64,000 bases of DNA from Lysobacter arvi (lineage in GTDB: Bacteria; Pseudomonadota; Gammaproteobacteria; Xanthomonadales; Xanthomonadaceae), in the NCBI GenBank assembly GCA_031216755.1, contig JARUHG010000006.1:1-64000 (forward strand), written 5' to 3'. The stretch's first letter is position 1. Every line of letters begins with the position of its first letter. The notes beneath the pieces were generated by a model. The model was not told where the DNA came from, searched no databases, and worked only from the letters and a program-made list of their open reading frames with translations. The translations under genes were made by a program, and so were the position numbers. Below are positions 28,970 through 36,777 of this stretch, piece after piece.

Positions 28970-29527
28970 ATGGGAACGTTGAATCCGTACCGGCCGCCGG
29001 CGTCGCGGCTGAGCGAAGCGTTGTCACTGGAAGTCGGTGGCGACTGCTGGCGCGACGGCAAGGACCTGGTGGTCCGGCCCGGCTGCACGCTGCCGGGCCG
29101 CTGCATCAAGTGCAACGAGCCGGCGGAACTGCCGATGCGCCATGCGCGCTTCTACTGGCACCACCCGGCGCTGTACCTCACGGTGTTCCTCGGGCTGCTG
29201 CTGTACCTCGTCCTCGCGCTCTTCGTACGCCGCCGCACGCCGGTGACGCTCGGACTGTGTACGCGCCACGTGCGGCGACGCCGCGCGAGCCTGGCGCTGG
29301 CGTTCGGCGGAACGGCGCTCGGGATCGGCGCGATCGCATACGGCATGCAGCGCGACGCGGGGCCGCTGTGGATGGCTGGCGCCGCGTTGATCGTGGCGAG
29401 CCTGATCGTCGGCATCGTCGGTTCCCGCCTGCTGGTCGTGACGCGCATCGGCGAGAACTACACGCGCTTCCGCGGCGCGGGCGCGGAGTTCCTCGCGACG
29501 CTGCCGGCGTTCTATCGGACGCGGTGA
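28970..29527 (+). CDS. Small two-helix membrane protein with CxxC motif
   Basis: 185 residues. The soluble N-terminus has a single zinc-ribbon-like pair CIKC (about 46-49), matched later by LGLCTRHV. Two pairs of hydrophobic segments follow: about 70-88 (ALYLTVFLGLLLYLVLALF) and about 107-150 (ALAFGGTALGIGAIAYGM and AGAALIVASLIVGIVG). A short cytoplasmic tail ends the protein. The family is not recognised. GAGGGG lies 7 bases upstream of the ATG. It stands alone next to a repeat-rich block. Confidence 0.72.
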   Translation: MGTLNPYRPPASRLSEALSLEVGGDCWRDGKDLVVRPGCTLPGRCIKCNEPAELPMRHARFYWHHPALYLTVFLGLLLYLVLALFVRRRTPVTLGLCTRHVRRRRASLALAFGGTALGIGAIAYGMQRDAGPLWMAGAALIVASLIVGIVGSRLLVVTRIGENYTRFRGAGAEFLATLPAFYRTR

Positions 29528-29568
29528 GGGCGCTGTGAGGGCGTGGCCAGCCGCGTGTTGCCCTCACA

Positions 29569-29592
29569 CCCTCTCCCGCAAGCGGGAGAGGG
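29569..29592. repeat. CTCTCCC hairpin, family copy 3
   Basis: CCCTCTCCCGC (29569-29579) pairs with GCGGGAGAGGG (29582-29592) across two bases: an 11-bp perfect stem. It sits 42 bp after the membrane-protein gene and may end its transcript. Confidence 0.75.
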
Positions 29593-29663
29593 GCTACCAC
29601 GATCTCCCTTCATCCCGGCCGGGTCCAGGCTCGTAACGCCTGGGCGTTCCGCAGCCGGCGAAC

Positions 29664-30026
29664 CACGTCACCGTCATTCCAGCGAAAGCTGGAATCCGCC
29701 TTGCTGTTGCTGTCGCTGACGCTTCGAGTTGCTGTCGCTGACGCTTCGAACAGCCGGGACAGGCCGTTGGCCTCGAAGGGCGCCGCACAGGTTGTTGCGG
29801 CGGTGAGCTCTGAGCCATGAAGCGAGGGTGATGCGGGCTTGCTCGCGCGTCGCCCGAACGCCAGCACCGCCAGCGCGCGCCCAGCGAATCGCGAACGCGC
29901 TGTTGTGTTGCCCGATCGTGCAATTGGTTTGAAGCCGGCCTGTGCGGAATGGCTGGCAAGGTTGGAGCGACCAGTTAGAGCAGGAGGGAAATGGATTCCA
30001 GCTTTCGCTGGAATGACGGTGATGTG
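29664..30026. mobile_element. Candidate MITE-like element with 34-bp terminal inverted repeats
   Basis: The terminal arms are 29664-29697 and 29993-30026. They are inverted copies of each other over 34 bp with one mismatch, and each arm contains a small palindrome (CCAGCGAAAGCTGG on the left arm). The interior of about 295 bp has no gene but carries a tandem 22-bp duplication. Partial copies of the right arm and its flank recur at 30103-30130, and the left flank (about 29610-29663) resembles the inverted flank at 30118-30190, so the insert is nested in older repeats. No transposase is present, and target-site duplications are not clear. Confidence 0.6.
29706..29749. repeat. 22-bp tandem duplication
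   Basis: Two adjacent identical 22-bp units at 29706-29727 and 29728-29749, beginning GTTGCTGTCGCTGACG and ending CTTCGA. They lie inside the inverted-repeat element. Confidence 0.85.
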
Positions 30027-30047
30027 GGCTGCCGCTGATGGAGTGCT

Positions 30048-30192
30048 CAACGTTACGGGCCTGGGTCCCGGCTTTCGCCGTGATGACGGCGAGGGCGGGT
30101 CGAGCTTTCGCTGGAATGACGGTGACGTGGTTCGCCGGTGTGGGCGTGCCCAACGTTACGGGCCTGGGTCCCGGCCTTCGCCGGGATGACGG
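30048..30192. repeat. Pair of 42-bp direct repeats
   Basis: Copies at 30048-30089 and 30151-30192, both beginning CAACGTTACGGGCCTGGGTC, match at 40 of 42 positions. Between them lies a partial copy (30103-30130) of the right terminal arm of the neighbouring element. The pattern indicates a duplication of a composite intergenic repeat. Confidence 0.85.
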
Positions 30193-30249
30193 TGGCGTGT
30201 TTGCGGTGTCGGAGTGCCTAACGCTGGCCCGCATCCACGGCGCCGCGTA

Positions 30250-31500
30250 TCACTCCCGCAGGCGCGGCACACCGTGCGCGTCGCGTTCTTCCACCACGGC
30301 TTCGTCGAAGATCGTCTGCCGCATGTCGCGTCCCGGCAGCGGCTGCGTGGCTTCGCCGCGCGCGACGCGCAAGGCGTTCGCATAGCAGTGGCGCGCGAGC
30401 CTGTCTTCGCCCGCGATGGCGAAGCCGTCGCCGAGTTCTTCCCACGCGTCGCTGCTTTCGCCTTGCGCGAGCGTGCGATGCAGGTACTGCTCGGCCTGCG
30501 GCCACTGACCCTGCGCGCGTGCCAGCCTCGCCAGCGTGAGCAGCAGCGCCGGGCTCGCCGGATGCGCCTGCAACCAGCGCTCGGCGGTGGCGCGGCGATG
30601 TTCGTGACGGTTGATCGGCAGGCGGCCGTACAACGCGGCGAGCGATTCGTCCCAGCGCGCGTCCAGGGCCTGTTCGATGCTTTTCGATGCCGCCTCGTCC
30701 CAGCGCATCGCGGCCGCGCGTTCGGCATACGCTGCGACCGTGGCCGGGTCGCTGCGCAGCGGCTTGGGCAGCGCTTCCCAGCGGTCGGCGAGCACGTTCG
30801 CGTCGGCCGCCTCGCGCAGCGACGCAGCGGCCCATTGCGCCTCGAGCGCGCCGAGCCGTTCGTTCGAAAGCGCCTGCTGCTGGCGCAATGCGCCCAGCGT
30901 GCCGTAGGCCTCGCCGCTGCGACCGAGCGAGGCGAGCGCCTCGGCGCGCAGCACCAGGCCGCGCGGCGGCAACGGCGTCGCCGAGGGCGCATCCAGGATC
31001 GACAGCGCGTCCGCGGCGCGGCCCTGCGCAAGCGCCAGTTCGGCTTCGGCGATCGCGCGCGACGCCGCGTGATCGGTGCCGATCGCGGCCAGGTGCGCGC
31101 GCGCTGCGGCGTCGTCGCCGCGCGCCCACGCCGCGCGCGCCGCACCGACGCGGCCCACGGCCAGCGCGTCCGGCTCCTGTGCGGCCTGTTCCAGCAGCTT
31201 TTCCGCGCGGTTCCATTCGCCGCGGTGCACGGCGTCGAAGCCGTCGATCAGGCGCGTCCGCGACTGGCGCCGGCGATGCCGGCGCATCGCCACGAACGGC
31301 AGCGTGACCAGCTTCCACAGCACCCACAGCAGCGCCAGCGCGACCGCCAGCAGCGCGATCGCCTTGGGCACGTTGGTGGTGTAGTCGTTGCCGCCGTAAC
31401 GCACGAGCACGTAGCCCGGATCGAGCACCAGCAACTGCGCCACCAGCGCGCCGACGAGCGCGAGCACGATCCAGAACAGCACGTTGCGGAACAGGTTCAT
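30250..31500 (-). CDS. hemY: Heme biosynthesis-associated protein HemY
   Basis: 416 residues from the ATG at 31500. Two N-terminal membrane helices (about 5-22 and 42-62: LFRNVLFWIVLALVGALVAQ, IALLAVALALLWVLWKL) bracket the HemY_N signature LDPGYVLVRYGGNDYTTN. A TPR-like helical region follows (about 80-400). This is the gammaproteobacterial HemY, unrelated to the Bacillus protoporphyrinogen oxidase; its exact role in the late heme pathway is unsettled. It is the third gene of hemD-hemX-hemY. The frame runs to 31551 upstream, but MNLFRN with its helix is the natural start. Confidence 0.9.
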   Translation of the reverse strand: MNLFRNVLFWIVLALVGALVAQLLVLDPGYVLVRYGGNDYTTNVPKAIALLAVALALLWVLWKLVTLPFVAMRRHRRRQSRTRLIDGFDAVHRGEWNRAEKLLEQAAQEPDALAVGRVGAARAAWARGDDAAARAHLAAIGTDHAASRAIAEAELALAQGRAADALSILDAPSATPLPPRGLVLRAEALASLGRSGEAYGTLGALRQQQALSNERLGALEAQWAAASLREAADANVLADRWEALPKPLRSDPATVAAYAERAAAMRWDEAASKSIEQALDARWDESLAALYGRLPINRHEHRRATAERWLQAHPASPALLLTLARLARAQGQWPQAEQYLHRTLAQGESSDAWEELGDGFAIAGEDRLARHCYANALRVARGEATQPLPGRDMRQTIFDEAVVEERDAHGVPRLRE

Positions 31501-31567
31501 GGGCGGCTCCTTGTCGTGGGGTCGTCGACGTGTTCGTTCGTGCCGGCGCATCCGGCAGCGCGCGCGG

Positions 31568-32575
31568 TCAGCCCGCCGCGCGCAACTGGCGCAGCTGCTG
31601 CAGTGTGCTGCCGAGCGTCGGAAGCGAAAGTGAAAGGTCGCGCGCGGCGATTGCGCGCAGCGTGGCGCGCTGTTTGTCGAGCATGGGCGAAGGCGGCCAC
31701 AGGCGCGTCATCCAGCCCTCGGCGCGTTGCAGCGCCATGCGGAAGCCGGCGTCGTCGCGGCGCTCCGCGGCCGCGCGTGCGAGCGAGATCTCCAACTGAA
31801 GTCCCGACGCCGCCGCGATGCGATCGGCCGGCTGCACGGCGACGGTGCGATCGCTGGGCTGCACGTCGATCAGCGTGGCGAACGCACGGCGCCACCACGG
31901 CGCATCCACGGGCACGGTGGAATGCGAGGCGATCGGCGCGGCGCTGATCGTGGCCGCGAACGCGTCCAGCTCGGCCATCGCGCGCACGCGCGGTTCGACA
32001 CCGAGCGCGTCCACGCCGGCGCGCTCCTGCTGCAGCGTCTGGCGCAGGCTGAGGTAGGCGGGATCGTCGATGCCGTCGAGCACGTTGCCGGCGAGCACGT
32101 ACGCGCGCCGCGCGCCTTCCAGGTCGCCGGCGATCAGCAGGCGCTGCTGCGCCATGTCGAGCAGCAGTTCGGCTTCGTCCAGGCGCAGCGCCTGTTCGCC
32201 GTGGCGATCGGGGTCGGCGAGCTTCGAAACGGTGTCCTCGATCAGCGACGAGCGCTGGCCGATGCCGAGCACTTCGTCGCGCAGCACGCGGTTGGTCGCA
32301 TCGGCCTGCTGCAGCCGCTGCAGTTGCGAGCGCTGGTCGCGGCGGATGGCATCGATGCGGCCCTCCAGCGCGTCCAGGCGCTGGCCGGCATCGAGCTGCT
32401 GCTCGCGCTCGCGCACGTTTCGCGCCTGCCATTGCGTCCATCCCCACGCGCCCGCGGCCAGCGCGAGCACAACCACGACCAGCCACGCGACCCAGCCAAG
32501 CGGGCGTCGCGTGGGGGGCCTGGTAGGTGCGGGGGTGGCGGACACGGCGGCCTTGCGCGGAACGGAGGGCGCCAT
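31568..32575 (-). CDS. hemX: HemX-family membrane protein
   Basis: 335 residues. A Pro/Thr/Arg-rich cytoplasmic start is followed by one membrane helix (about 27-45: GWVAWLVVVVLALAAGAWGW), a coiled coil (about 52-110) and the HemX domain with LDEAELLLDMAQQRLLIAGD, the family hallmark. Often annotated as uroporphyrinogen-III C-methyltransferase, but no SAM-binding motif is visible, so that name is probably wrong for this protein. It starts 22 bp after hemD and ends 67 bp before hemY in one operon. Confidence 0.9.
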   Translation of the reverse strand: MAPSVPRKAAVSATPAPTRPPTRRPLGWVAWLVVVVLALAAGAWGWTQWQARNVREREQQLDAGQRLDALEGRIDAIRRDQRSQLQRLQQADATNRVLRDEVLGIGQRSSLIEDTVSKLADPDRHGEQALRLDEAELLLDMAQQRLLIAGDLEGARRAYVLAGNVLDGIDDPAYLSLRQTLQQERAGVDALGVEPRVRAMAELDAFAATISAAPIASHSTVPVDAPWWRRAFATLIDVQPSDRTVAVQPADRIAAASGLQLEISLARAAAERRDDAGFRMALQRAEGWMTRLWPPSPMLDKQRATLRAIAARDLSLSLPTLGSTLQQLRQLRAAG

Positions 32576-32596
32576 GCTACCGGAAGGCGACGCGCG

Positions 32597-33361
32597 TCAC
32601 GCCTTGGTCGTGGTCGCCGCAGCGGCGGCGATCAGGTCCGCCGGTCGCGCGCTGCGCGCGACGACGACATCGGCGAAACCCTGCGCACGCGCGAGGTCGG
32701 CCAGGCGTTCGCTCGCGGCGATCACCTGCACCTGGCGCAGGCGTTCGCGCAGCGGGTCGGGAAGCGCCTGGATGACCAGATCCAGCGCTTCGGCGCTCGA
32801 CAGTGCGAGTTTCGCCGGCGCATCCAATGCCGCAAGTCGGGCGAGCGAACGCGGCGAGGGGGCGACGGGGATGCGCTCGTACACGTCGGCGCGGATCACC
32901 CGCGCGCCGCGCGATGAAAGCGCCGGCACCAGCACGCCTCGGCCGCCGGGCGCGGTGATGAAACCGACCGTGTCCCCGCTCAAGTCGTTCAGCCCGGGCA
33001 GCGACAGCAGGCCTTCGCTGTCCATGCGCCGCGGCGCCTCGACATCGACCACGCCCGCACGGCGCAGCGCGGTCGCGGTGCCTTCGCCAACGGCGAACCA
33101 GCGTTGTCCGGAACGGGCGCGTAGCGGTTGCAGGCGTCGCGCCGCGCGCACCGCGACGGGGCTGGTGACGACGACCCGCGACGCGGCGAGCGCCTCGCGC
33201 AGGCGCTGCCGCGTGGGCTCGTCGTCGCGCAGGTGCAGGCGCCAGGGCGATATCGCGATCAGACCGGCACCCACGGAGGCGGCCGCGGCGCGCATCGGCG
33301 CGTGCTCGCCGCGGGCGCGCAGCGAGATCACGTACCATCCGGGCGTCGCGGGAGCGTGCAT
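32597..33361 (-). CDS. hemD: Uroporphyrinogen-III synthase
   Basis: 254 residues. Two alternating lobes typical of HemD are visible: VVVTSPVAVRAARRL, FAVGEGTATALRRAGV, and then ALSSAEALDLVIQALPD and VIAASERLADLARAQGF. It cyclises hydroxymethylbilane to uroporphyrinogen III. The ATG at 33361 has no Shine-Dalgarno; instead TATGCT ends six bases upstream, suggesting a leaderless transcript. It heads the hemD-hemX-hemY operon; the usual partner hemC is not adjacent. A divergent thioesterase gene starts only 42 bp away. Confidence 0.9.
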   Translation of the reverse strand: MHAPATPGWYVISLRARGEHAPMRAAAASVGAGLIAISPWRLHLRDDEPTRQRLREALAASRVVVTSPVAVRAARRLQPLRARSGQRWFAVGEGTATALRRAGVVDVEAPRRMDSEGLLSLPGLNDLSGDTVGFITAPGGRGVLVPALSSRGARVIRADVYERIPVAPSPRSLARLAALDAPAKLALSSAEALDLVIQALPDPLRERLRQVQVIAASERLADLARAQGFADVVVARSARPADLIAAAAATTTKA

Positions 33362-33367
33362 CGCATC

Positions 33368-33373
33368 AGCATA
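33368..33373 (-). promoter_or_regulatory. -10-like hexamer six bases before the hemD start
   Basis: On the minus strand TATGCT is followed by six bases and the hemD ATG. The predicted start of transcription coincides with the start codon. No -35 box is evident. Confidence 0.4.
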
Positions 33374-33403
33374 GCCCGCGGGTACCCCACTCCCGGCAGC
33401 CGC

Positions 33404-33919
33404 ATGACGTCCGATCCCAGCGCTTTCCACGAGCAGGCCGAACACGCCGACGCGCTCGCCCGCCTGCACCACCATTACCAGTCGATGCCGCCGGTCGCCG
33501 CGATGGACGTGACGGTCGCCGGTTACGACGGCCATCGCCTGCGCCTGCACGCGCCGTTGTCGACGCACGTCAACGACAAGGGCTGCGCGTTCGGCGGCAG
33601 CCTGGCTTCGATGATGACGCTGGCGTCCTGGGGCCTGGTGTCGCTGCACGTCGAGGAAGCCGGGCTCCAGGCCGAGGTCTTCGTCGCCGACAGCCAGATC
33701 CGCTACCTCGCGCCGCTGTTCGCCGATCTGGACGTGGAAGCCGAACTGGCGCCGGATGCCGCATGGCCGGGTTTCATCGCCACGCTGCGCGAACGCGGCC
33801 GGGCGCGCATCGGGCTGGTCGCCCGCGCCAGGCTCCCCGACGGCGGAATCGCGACCGAGTTCACCGCCCGCTACGTTGCGATCGCCAGGCCGCGCGCGGC
33901 GGAGGCGGCCAGCGGCTAG
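33404..33919 (+). CDS. Hot-dog-fold thioesterase (YiiD C-terminal domain family)
   Basis: 171 residues. The segment HVNDKGCAFGGSLASMMTLASWGLVSLHV (33567-33650) is the signature of the YiiD C-terminal thioesterase-like domain; strand-rich sequence before and after fits a hot-dog fold. Members are thought to hydrolyse acyl-CoA or acyl-ACP thioesters, but the substrate is unproven. E. coli YiiD carries an extra N-terminal acetyltransferase domain, which is absent here. Divergent from hemD with a 42-bp spacer, so the two promoters must be very close or overlapping. Confidence 0.83.
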   Translation: MTSDPSAFHEQAEHADALARLHHHYQSMPPVAAMDVTVAGYDGHRLRLHAPLSTHVNDKGCAFGGSLASMMTLASWGLVSLHVEEAGLQAEVFVADSQIRYLAPLFADLDVEAELAPDAAWPGFIATLRERGRARIGLVARARLPDGGIATEFTARYVAIARPRAAEAASG

Positions 33920-33947
33920 CATGGGCGCTCGAACCGAGGGGACCGCG

Positions 33948-34373
33948 ATGCGCCTGACCAAGACCCTGCTGCTTGCCGTGCTGGCGCTGTGCTTCGCGGC
34001 CGCGTTGCCGGCGTCGGCCCGGAGCAAGATGGACCAGTTGCAGGCCAACCAGTACGCCTGGTCGGGGGCCATCCGCTGGGGCGATTTCGAGGGCGCGCTG
34101 AGCCTGATCGAACCCGGTTACCGCGAAGCGCATCCGGTCACGGACCTGGAGCTCAAGCGCTACGAGCAGGTGCAGATCACCGCCTACCGCGAGCGCGGCA
34201 GCACCGCCGACAAGAAGGGCGGCGTGGCGCTGCGGGACATCGAGATCGGCGTGGTGAACCGCCACACGCAGGCCGAGCGCACGGTGCGCTATCGCGAGGA
34301 ATGGCGCTGGGACGAGGCCACCAAGAACTGGTGGCTGACCACCGGCCTGCCGGACCTCTGGGAAGGCGAGTGA
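33948..34373 (+). CDS. Conserved hypothetical exported protein
   Basis: 141 residues from the ATG at 33948, which has GAGGGG 9 bases upstream; an in-frame ATG at 33921 is possible but lacks this site. A Sec signal peptide (LLLAVLALCFAAALPASARS) is followed by a mature part rich in charged and aromatic residues (YREEWRWDEATKNWWLTTGL). It is helical at the start and strand-like later, with the look of an NTF2-like or nuclear-transport-factor fold; this is only an impression. No function assigned. Confidence 0.75.
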   Translation: MRLTKTLLLAVLALCFAAALPASARSKMDQLQANQYAWSGAIRWGDFEGALSLIEPGYREAHPVTDLELKRYEQVQITAYRERGSTADKKGGVALRDIEIGVVNRHTQAERTVRYREEWRWDEATKNWWLTTGLPDLWEGE

Positions 34374-34390
34374 AAGCCAGCAGTGAGGGG

Positions 34391-34490
34391 GAAAGGAGTG
34401 GGCAGTGAGCGCAAACGCCGCGCGCTCCGCCTCTCCTCACCGCTCCCGCTCACTGCCCCTGCTCCCTCCTCTCCCCTCACTCCTCGCTTT
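34391..34490. repeat. GA/CT inverted-repeat element B
   Basis: A purine-rich left arm and pyrimidine-rich right arm. The best paired part is GGGCAGTGAGCG (34400-34411) with CGCTCACTGCCC (34447-34458), 12 of 12. The flanks GAAAGGAGTG and CTCCTCTCCCCTCACTCC extend it imperfectly. It lies between the exported-protein gene and the rhodanese gene. Confidence 0.75.
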
Positions 34491-34530
34491 TGGGCGACAA
34501 TCCGGGCCCCGCTTTCCGCCCCGTGACACC

Positions 34531-34968
34531 GTGACTTTCCAAGACCTCCTGGCCTTCGCCGAGCGCCACCTCTACCTCTCGCTCGCGCTCGTCGGCCTCA
34601 CGCTGGCGATCCTCTACACCGAAGTCGCGCGCCTGTTCCGCGGCTACAAGGCGCTGCGGCCGGCCGAGCTGACCGGCCTGATGAACCGCGAGAACGCGCT
34701 CGTGGTCGACCTGTCGGCCAGCAACGATTTCGAGAAGGGCCACATCGCCGGCAGCAAGTCGGTGCAGCCCAGCCAGTTCGATCCGGAAAGCAAGCTGCTG
34801 GCCGGCGCCAAGGAGCTTCCGGTCGTGGTCGTGTGCCGCAACGGCCAGGGCTCGGCCGACGCCGCCAAGCGCCTGAAGAAGGCGGGCTTCAAGCACGTGT
34901 ACTGGCTCGAAGGCGGCATCGGCGCCTGGCAGGCAGCCGACCTGCCGCTGGTGAAGGGCCGCGCCTGA
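34531..34968 (+). CDS. Membrane-anchored rhodanese-like protein (YibN-like)
   Basis: 145 residues from GTG at 34531 (VTFQDLLAFAERHLYLSLAL). One membrane helix (about 15-31) is followed by a single rhodanese domain with active-site Cys102 in VVVVCRNGQGSAD and the closing LEGGIGAWQAADLPL. Sulfur transfer is expected, but the physiological partner is unknown. Position before secB-gpsA matches the enterobacterial order yibN-grxC-secB-gpsA, except that grxC is missing here. A longer frame extends to 34405 but runs through the GA/CT repeat, so it was not chosen. Confidence 0.85.
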   Translation: MTFQDLLAFAERHLYLSLALVGLTLAILYTEVARLFRGYKALRPAELTGLMNRENALVVDLSASNDFEKGHIAGSKSVQPSQFDPESKLLAGAKELPVVVVCRNGQGSADAAKRLKKAGFKHVYWLEGGIGAWQAADLPLVKGRA

Positions 34969-35152
34969 CGCCGCGACTTTGCCGCATGCGGCAGGCTTGA
35001 TCGCGCTCGCGCGCGCCCCAACACCCTCCCCTGGGGACAGCCTTCGTGGCTCGTCTGGGCCTCGTCGCCCATGCAGTCTGAACAGCCGGGCACGTCATGA
35101 ACGCGTGCCATAATCGACCACTTACCGCACTACTACGCTTGGAGCACGAGAG
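34969..35152. other. Spacer between rhodanese and secB (no grxC)
   Basis: 184 bp with a perfect 14-bp palindrome TGCCGCATGCGGCA (34980-34993) shortly after the rhodanese stop. No coding frame resembling glutaredoxin is visible here. Confidence 0.5.
35106..35114 (+). promoter_or_regulatory. Extended -10 promoter candidate for secB
   Basis: TGCCATAAT is a TGn-extended -10 (CATAAT at 35109-35114), 38 bp before the secB start. A matching -35 is not evident, as is common with extended -10 promoters. Confidence 0.4.
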
Positions 35153-35665
35153 ATGTCCGAAGAAAACGTCAACGGCAATGCCGCGTCCGCCGACAACACC
35201 GGCCCGGCGTTCACCGTCGAGAAGATCTACGTCAAGGACGTCTCCTTCGAAGTTCCGGGCGGTCCGGCGATCTTCAACGAGCAGGCCCAGCCGCAGTTGC
35301 AGATGAACCTCAACCAGAGCGTGCAGCGCCTGAACGAGAACGCGTTCGAGGTCGTCCTGGGCATCACGCTGACCTGCACGGCCGGCGAGAAGACCCTGTA
35401 CGTCGCCGAGGTGAAGCAGGCCGGCGTGTTCGGCCTGGCCGGCTTCGATGCGCAGACCCTGGATGCGATGCTCGGCACGCACTGCCCGAACGTCCTGTAC
35501 CCCTACACCCGCCAGCTGATCAGCGACCTGATCCAGGCCGGCGGCTTCCCGCCGTTCTACCTGCAGCCGATCAACTTCGACGCGCTCTACGCCGAAGGCC
35601 TTCGCCAGCGCGCCGCGCAGCAGCAGTCGGGGCTGGCCGACGCCGAGACCGCCGGCAACGCCTGA
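35153..35665 (+). CDS. secB: Protein-export chaperone SecB
   Basis: 170 residues. The SecB fold begins [22 protein letters not shown], with the conserved core [21 protein letters not shown] and [26 protein letters not shown]. It keeps preproteins unfolded and hands them to SecA in the cytoplasm. ATG at 35153 is preceded by GGAGCACGAG. Followed by gpsA after 13 bp, the usual operon arrangement. Confidence 0.97.
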   Translation: MSEENVNGNAASADNTGPAFTVEKIYVKDVSFEVPGGPAIFNEQAQPQLQMNLNQSVQRLNENAFEVVLGITLTCTAGEKTLYVAEVKQAGVFGLAGFDAQTLDAMLGTHCPNVLYPYTRQLISDLIQAGGFPPFYLQPINFDALYAEGLRQRAAQQQSGLADAETAGNA

Positions 35666-35678
35666 TCGCGCCCGCGGC

Positions 35679-36707
35679 ATGGAAGCGAACGCACTTCCGA
35701 ACGTCGCGGTCCTCGGCGCCGGCTCCTGGGGCACCGCCCTGGCGGCCCTGATTGCACGGCACGGTCATCCGACCGTGCTGTGGGGTCGCGATGCGGACGG
35801 CGTCGCGGCCATCGAGGCCCGCCACGAGAATCCACGCTACCTGCCCGGCATTCCGTTGCCGGATTCGCTGCGCGCGACCACCGACCTCGTCCAGGCGCTG
35901 AAGGGCGCCGACTTCGTGCTCGTCGTCGTGCCGTCGCACGCCTTCGCCGAAACCCTTCGCAAGCTGGCCCCGCACCGTCCGGCGCACGCCGGCGTGGCAT
36001 GGGCGACCAAGGGTTTCGAGCCGGGCAGCGGCCGGTTCCTGCATGAAGTCGCCGAAGAGGTGCTGGGGCCCGACGTGCCGTTGGCCGTGGTGACCGGGCC
36101 CTCGTTCGCGAAGGAAGTCGCGCAGGGACTGCCGACCGCGCTGACGGTGCACGGCAACGACGCCTCCTTCGCGCAGGCCGTCGCCGACGCGCTGCACGGC
36201 CCGGCATTCCGCGCCTACACCGGCAACGACATGCTCGGCGCCGAACTCGGTGGCGCGATGAAGAACGTGCTGGCGGTCGCCACCGGCGTCGCCGACGGCA
36301 TGCAGCTCGGGCTCAACGCTCGCGCGGGGCTCATCACCCGTGGCCTCAACGAGATGCTCCGCCTCAATCACGCGATCGGCGGCAAGGCCGAAACGCTGAT
36401 GGGCCTGGCGGGCCTGGGCGACCTGGTGCTCACGTGTACGGGCGACTTGTCGCGCAATCGCCGCTTGGGCCTCGCGCTCGGGCGCGGTCAGTCGATCGAG
36501 GACGCGGTGCGCGAGATCGGCCAGGTGGTCGAATCGGTGCAGACGGCGGACGAGGTCATGCGGCAGGCCGAGCGTCACGGCATCGAACTGCCGATCTCCA
36601 GCGCGGTGCAGTCGGTGCTGCACGGCGACCTCACGCCGGCCGAGGGACTGAAGCTGCTGCTCTCGCGCGAACAGAAGCCGGAATACCCGCGCAATCTGTT
36701 CGGCTGA
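35679..36707 (+). CDS. gpsA: Glycerol-3-phosphate dehydrogenase [NAD(P)+]
   Basis: 342 residues. N-terminal Rossmann motif [14 protein letters not shown], then [32 protein letters not shown] and the catalytic-Lys region [20 protein letters not shown]. The C-terminal helical domain has [20 protein letters not shown]. It reduces dihydroxyacetone phosphate to glycerol-3-phosphate for phospholipid synthesis in the cytoplasm. Co-transcribed with secB. A strong terminator follows at 36731-36754. Confidence 0.96.
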   Translation: MEANALPNVAVLGAGSWGTALAALIARHGHPTVLWGRDADGVAAIEARHENPRYLPGIPLPDSLRATTDLVQALKGADFVLVVVPSHAFAETLRKLAPHRPAHAGVAWATKGFEPGSGRFLHEVAEEVLGPDVPLAVVTGPSFAKEVAQGLPTALTVHGNDASFAQAVADALHGPAFRAYTGNDMLGAELGGAMKNVLAVATGVADGMQLGLNARAGLITRGLNEMLRLNHAIGGKAETLMGLAGLGDLVLTCTGDLSRNRRLGLALGRGQSIEDAVREIGQVVESVQTADEVMRQAERHGIELPISSAVQSVLHGDLTPAEGLKLLLSREQKPEYPRNLFG

Positions 36708-36730
36708 TCGTTTCGGCCCGCGACAAAAGA

Positions 36731-36754
36731 AACCCGGCCGAGGCCGGGTTTTTT
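36731..36754. terminator. Bidirectional intrinsic terminator between gpsA and the Ax21-like cluster
   Basis: AACCCGGCC and GGCCGGGTT form a 9-bp stem around two bases (36731-36750), followed by a T run to 36754. On the minus strand the same stem is followed by TTTCTTTT, so it can also end the leftward gene at 36778. Confidence 0.88.
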
Positions 36755-36777
36755 GTTCTTCGCGTCGGGCGCCGAAC

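Larger units (their letters stand above)
29528..30249. other. Gene-free repeat-rich block
   Basis: About 720 bp without a supported gene between the membrane protein and hemY. It holds a CTCTCCC hairpin (29569-29592), a 363-bp inverted-repeat element (29664-30026) with a 22-bp tandem duplication inside, and two 42-bp direct repeats (30048-30089 and 30151-30192). Open frames here on both strands translate repeats and are not considered genes. Confidence 0.8.

Noticed and set aside
29594-30234. Several frames of 120-190 codons in the repeat block
   Set aside because: They cross inverted and direct repeats on both strands, and their products repeat the same peptide (such as SFRWNDGD) in different frames.
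31568-32575. Annotation of HemX as uroporphyrinogen-III C-methyltransferase
   Set aside because: No SAM-binding motif is present; the protein is a single-helix membrane protein of the HemX family.
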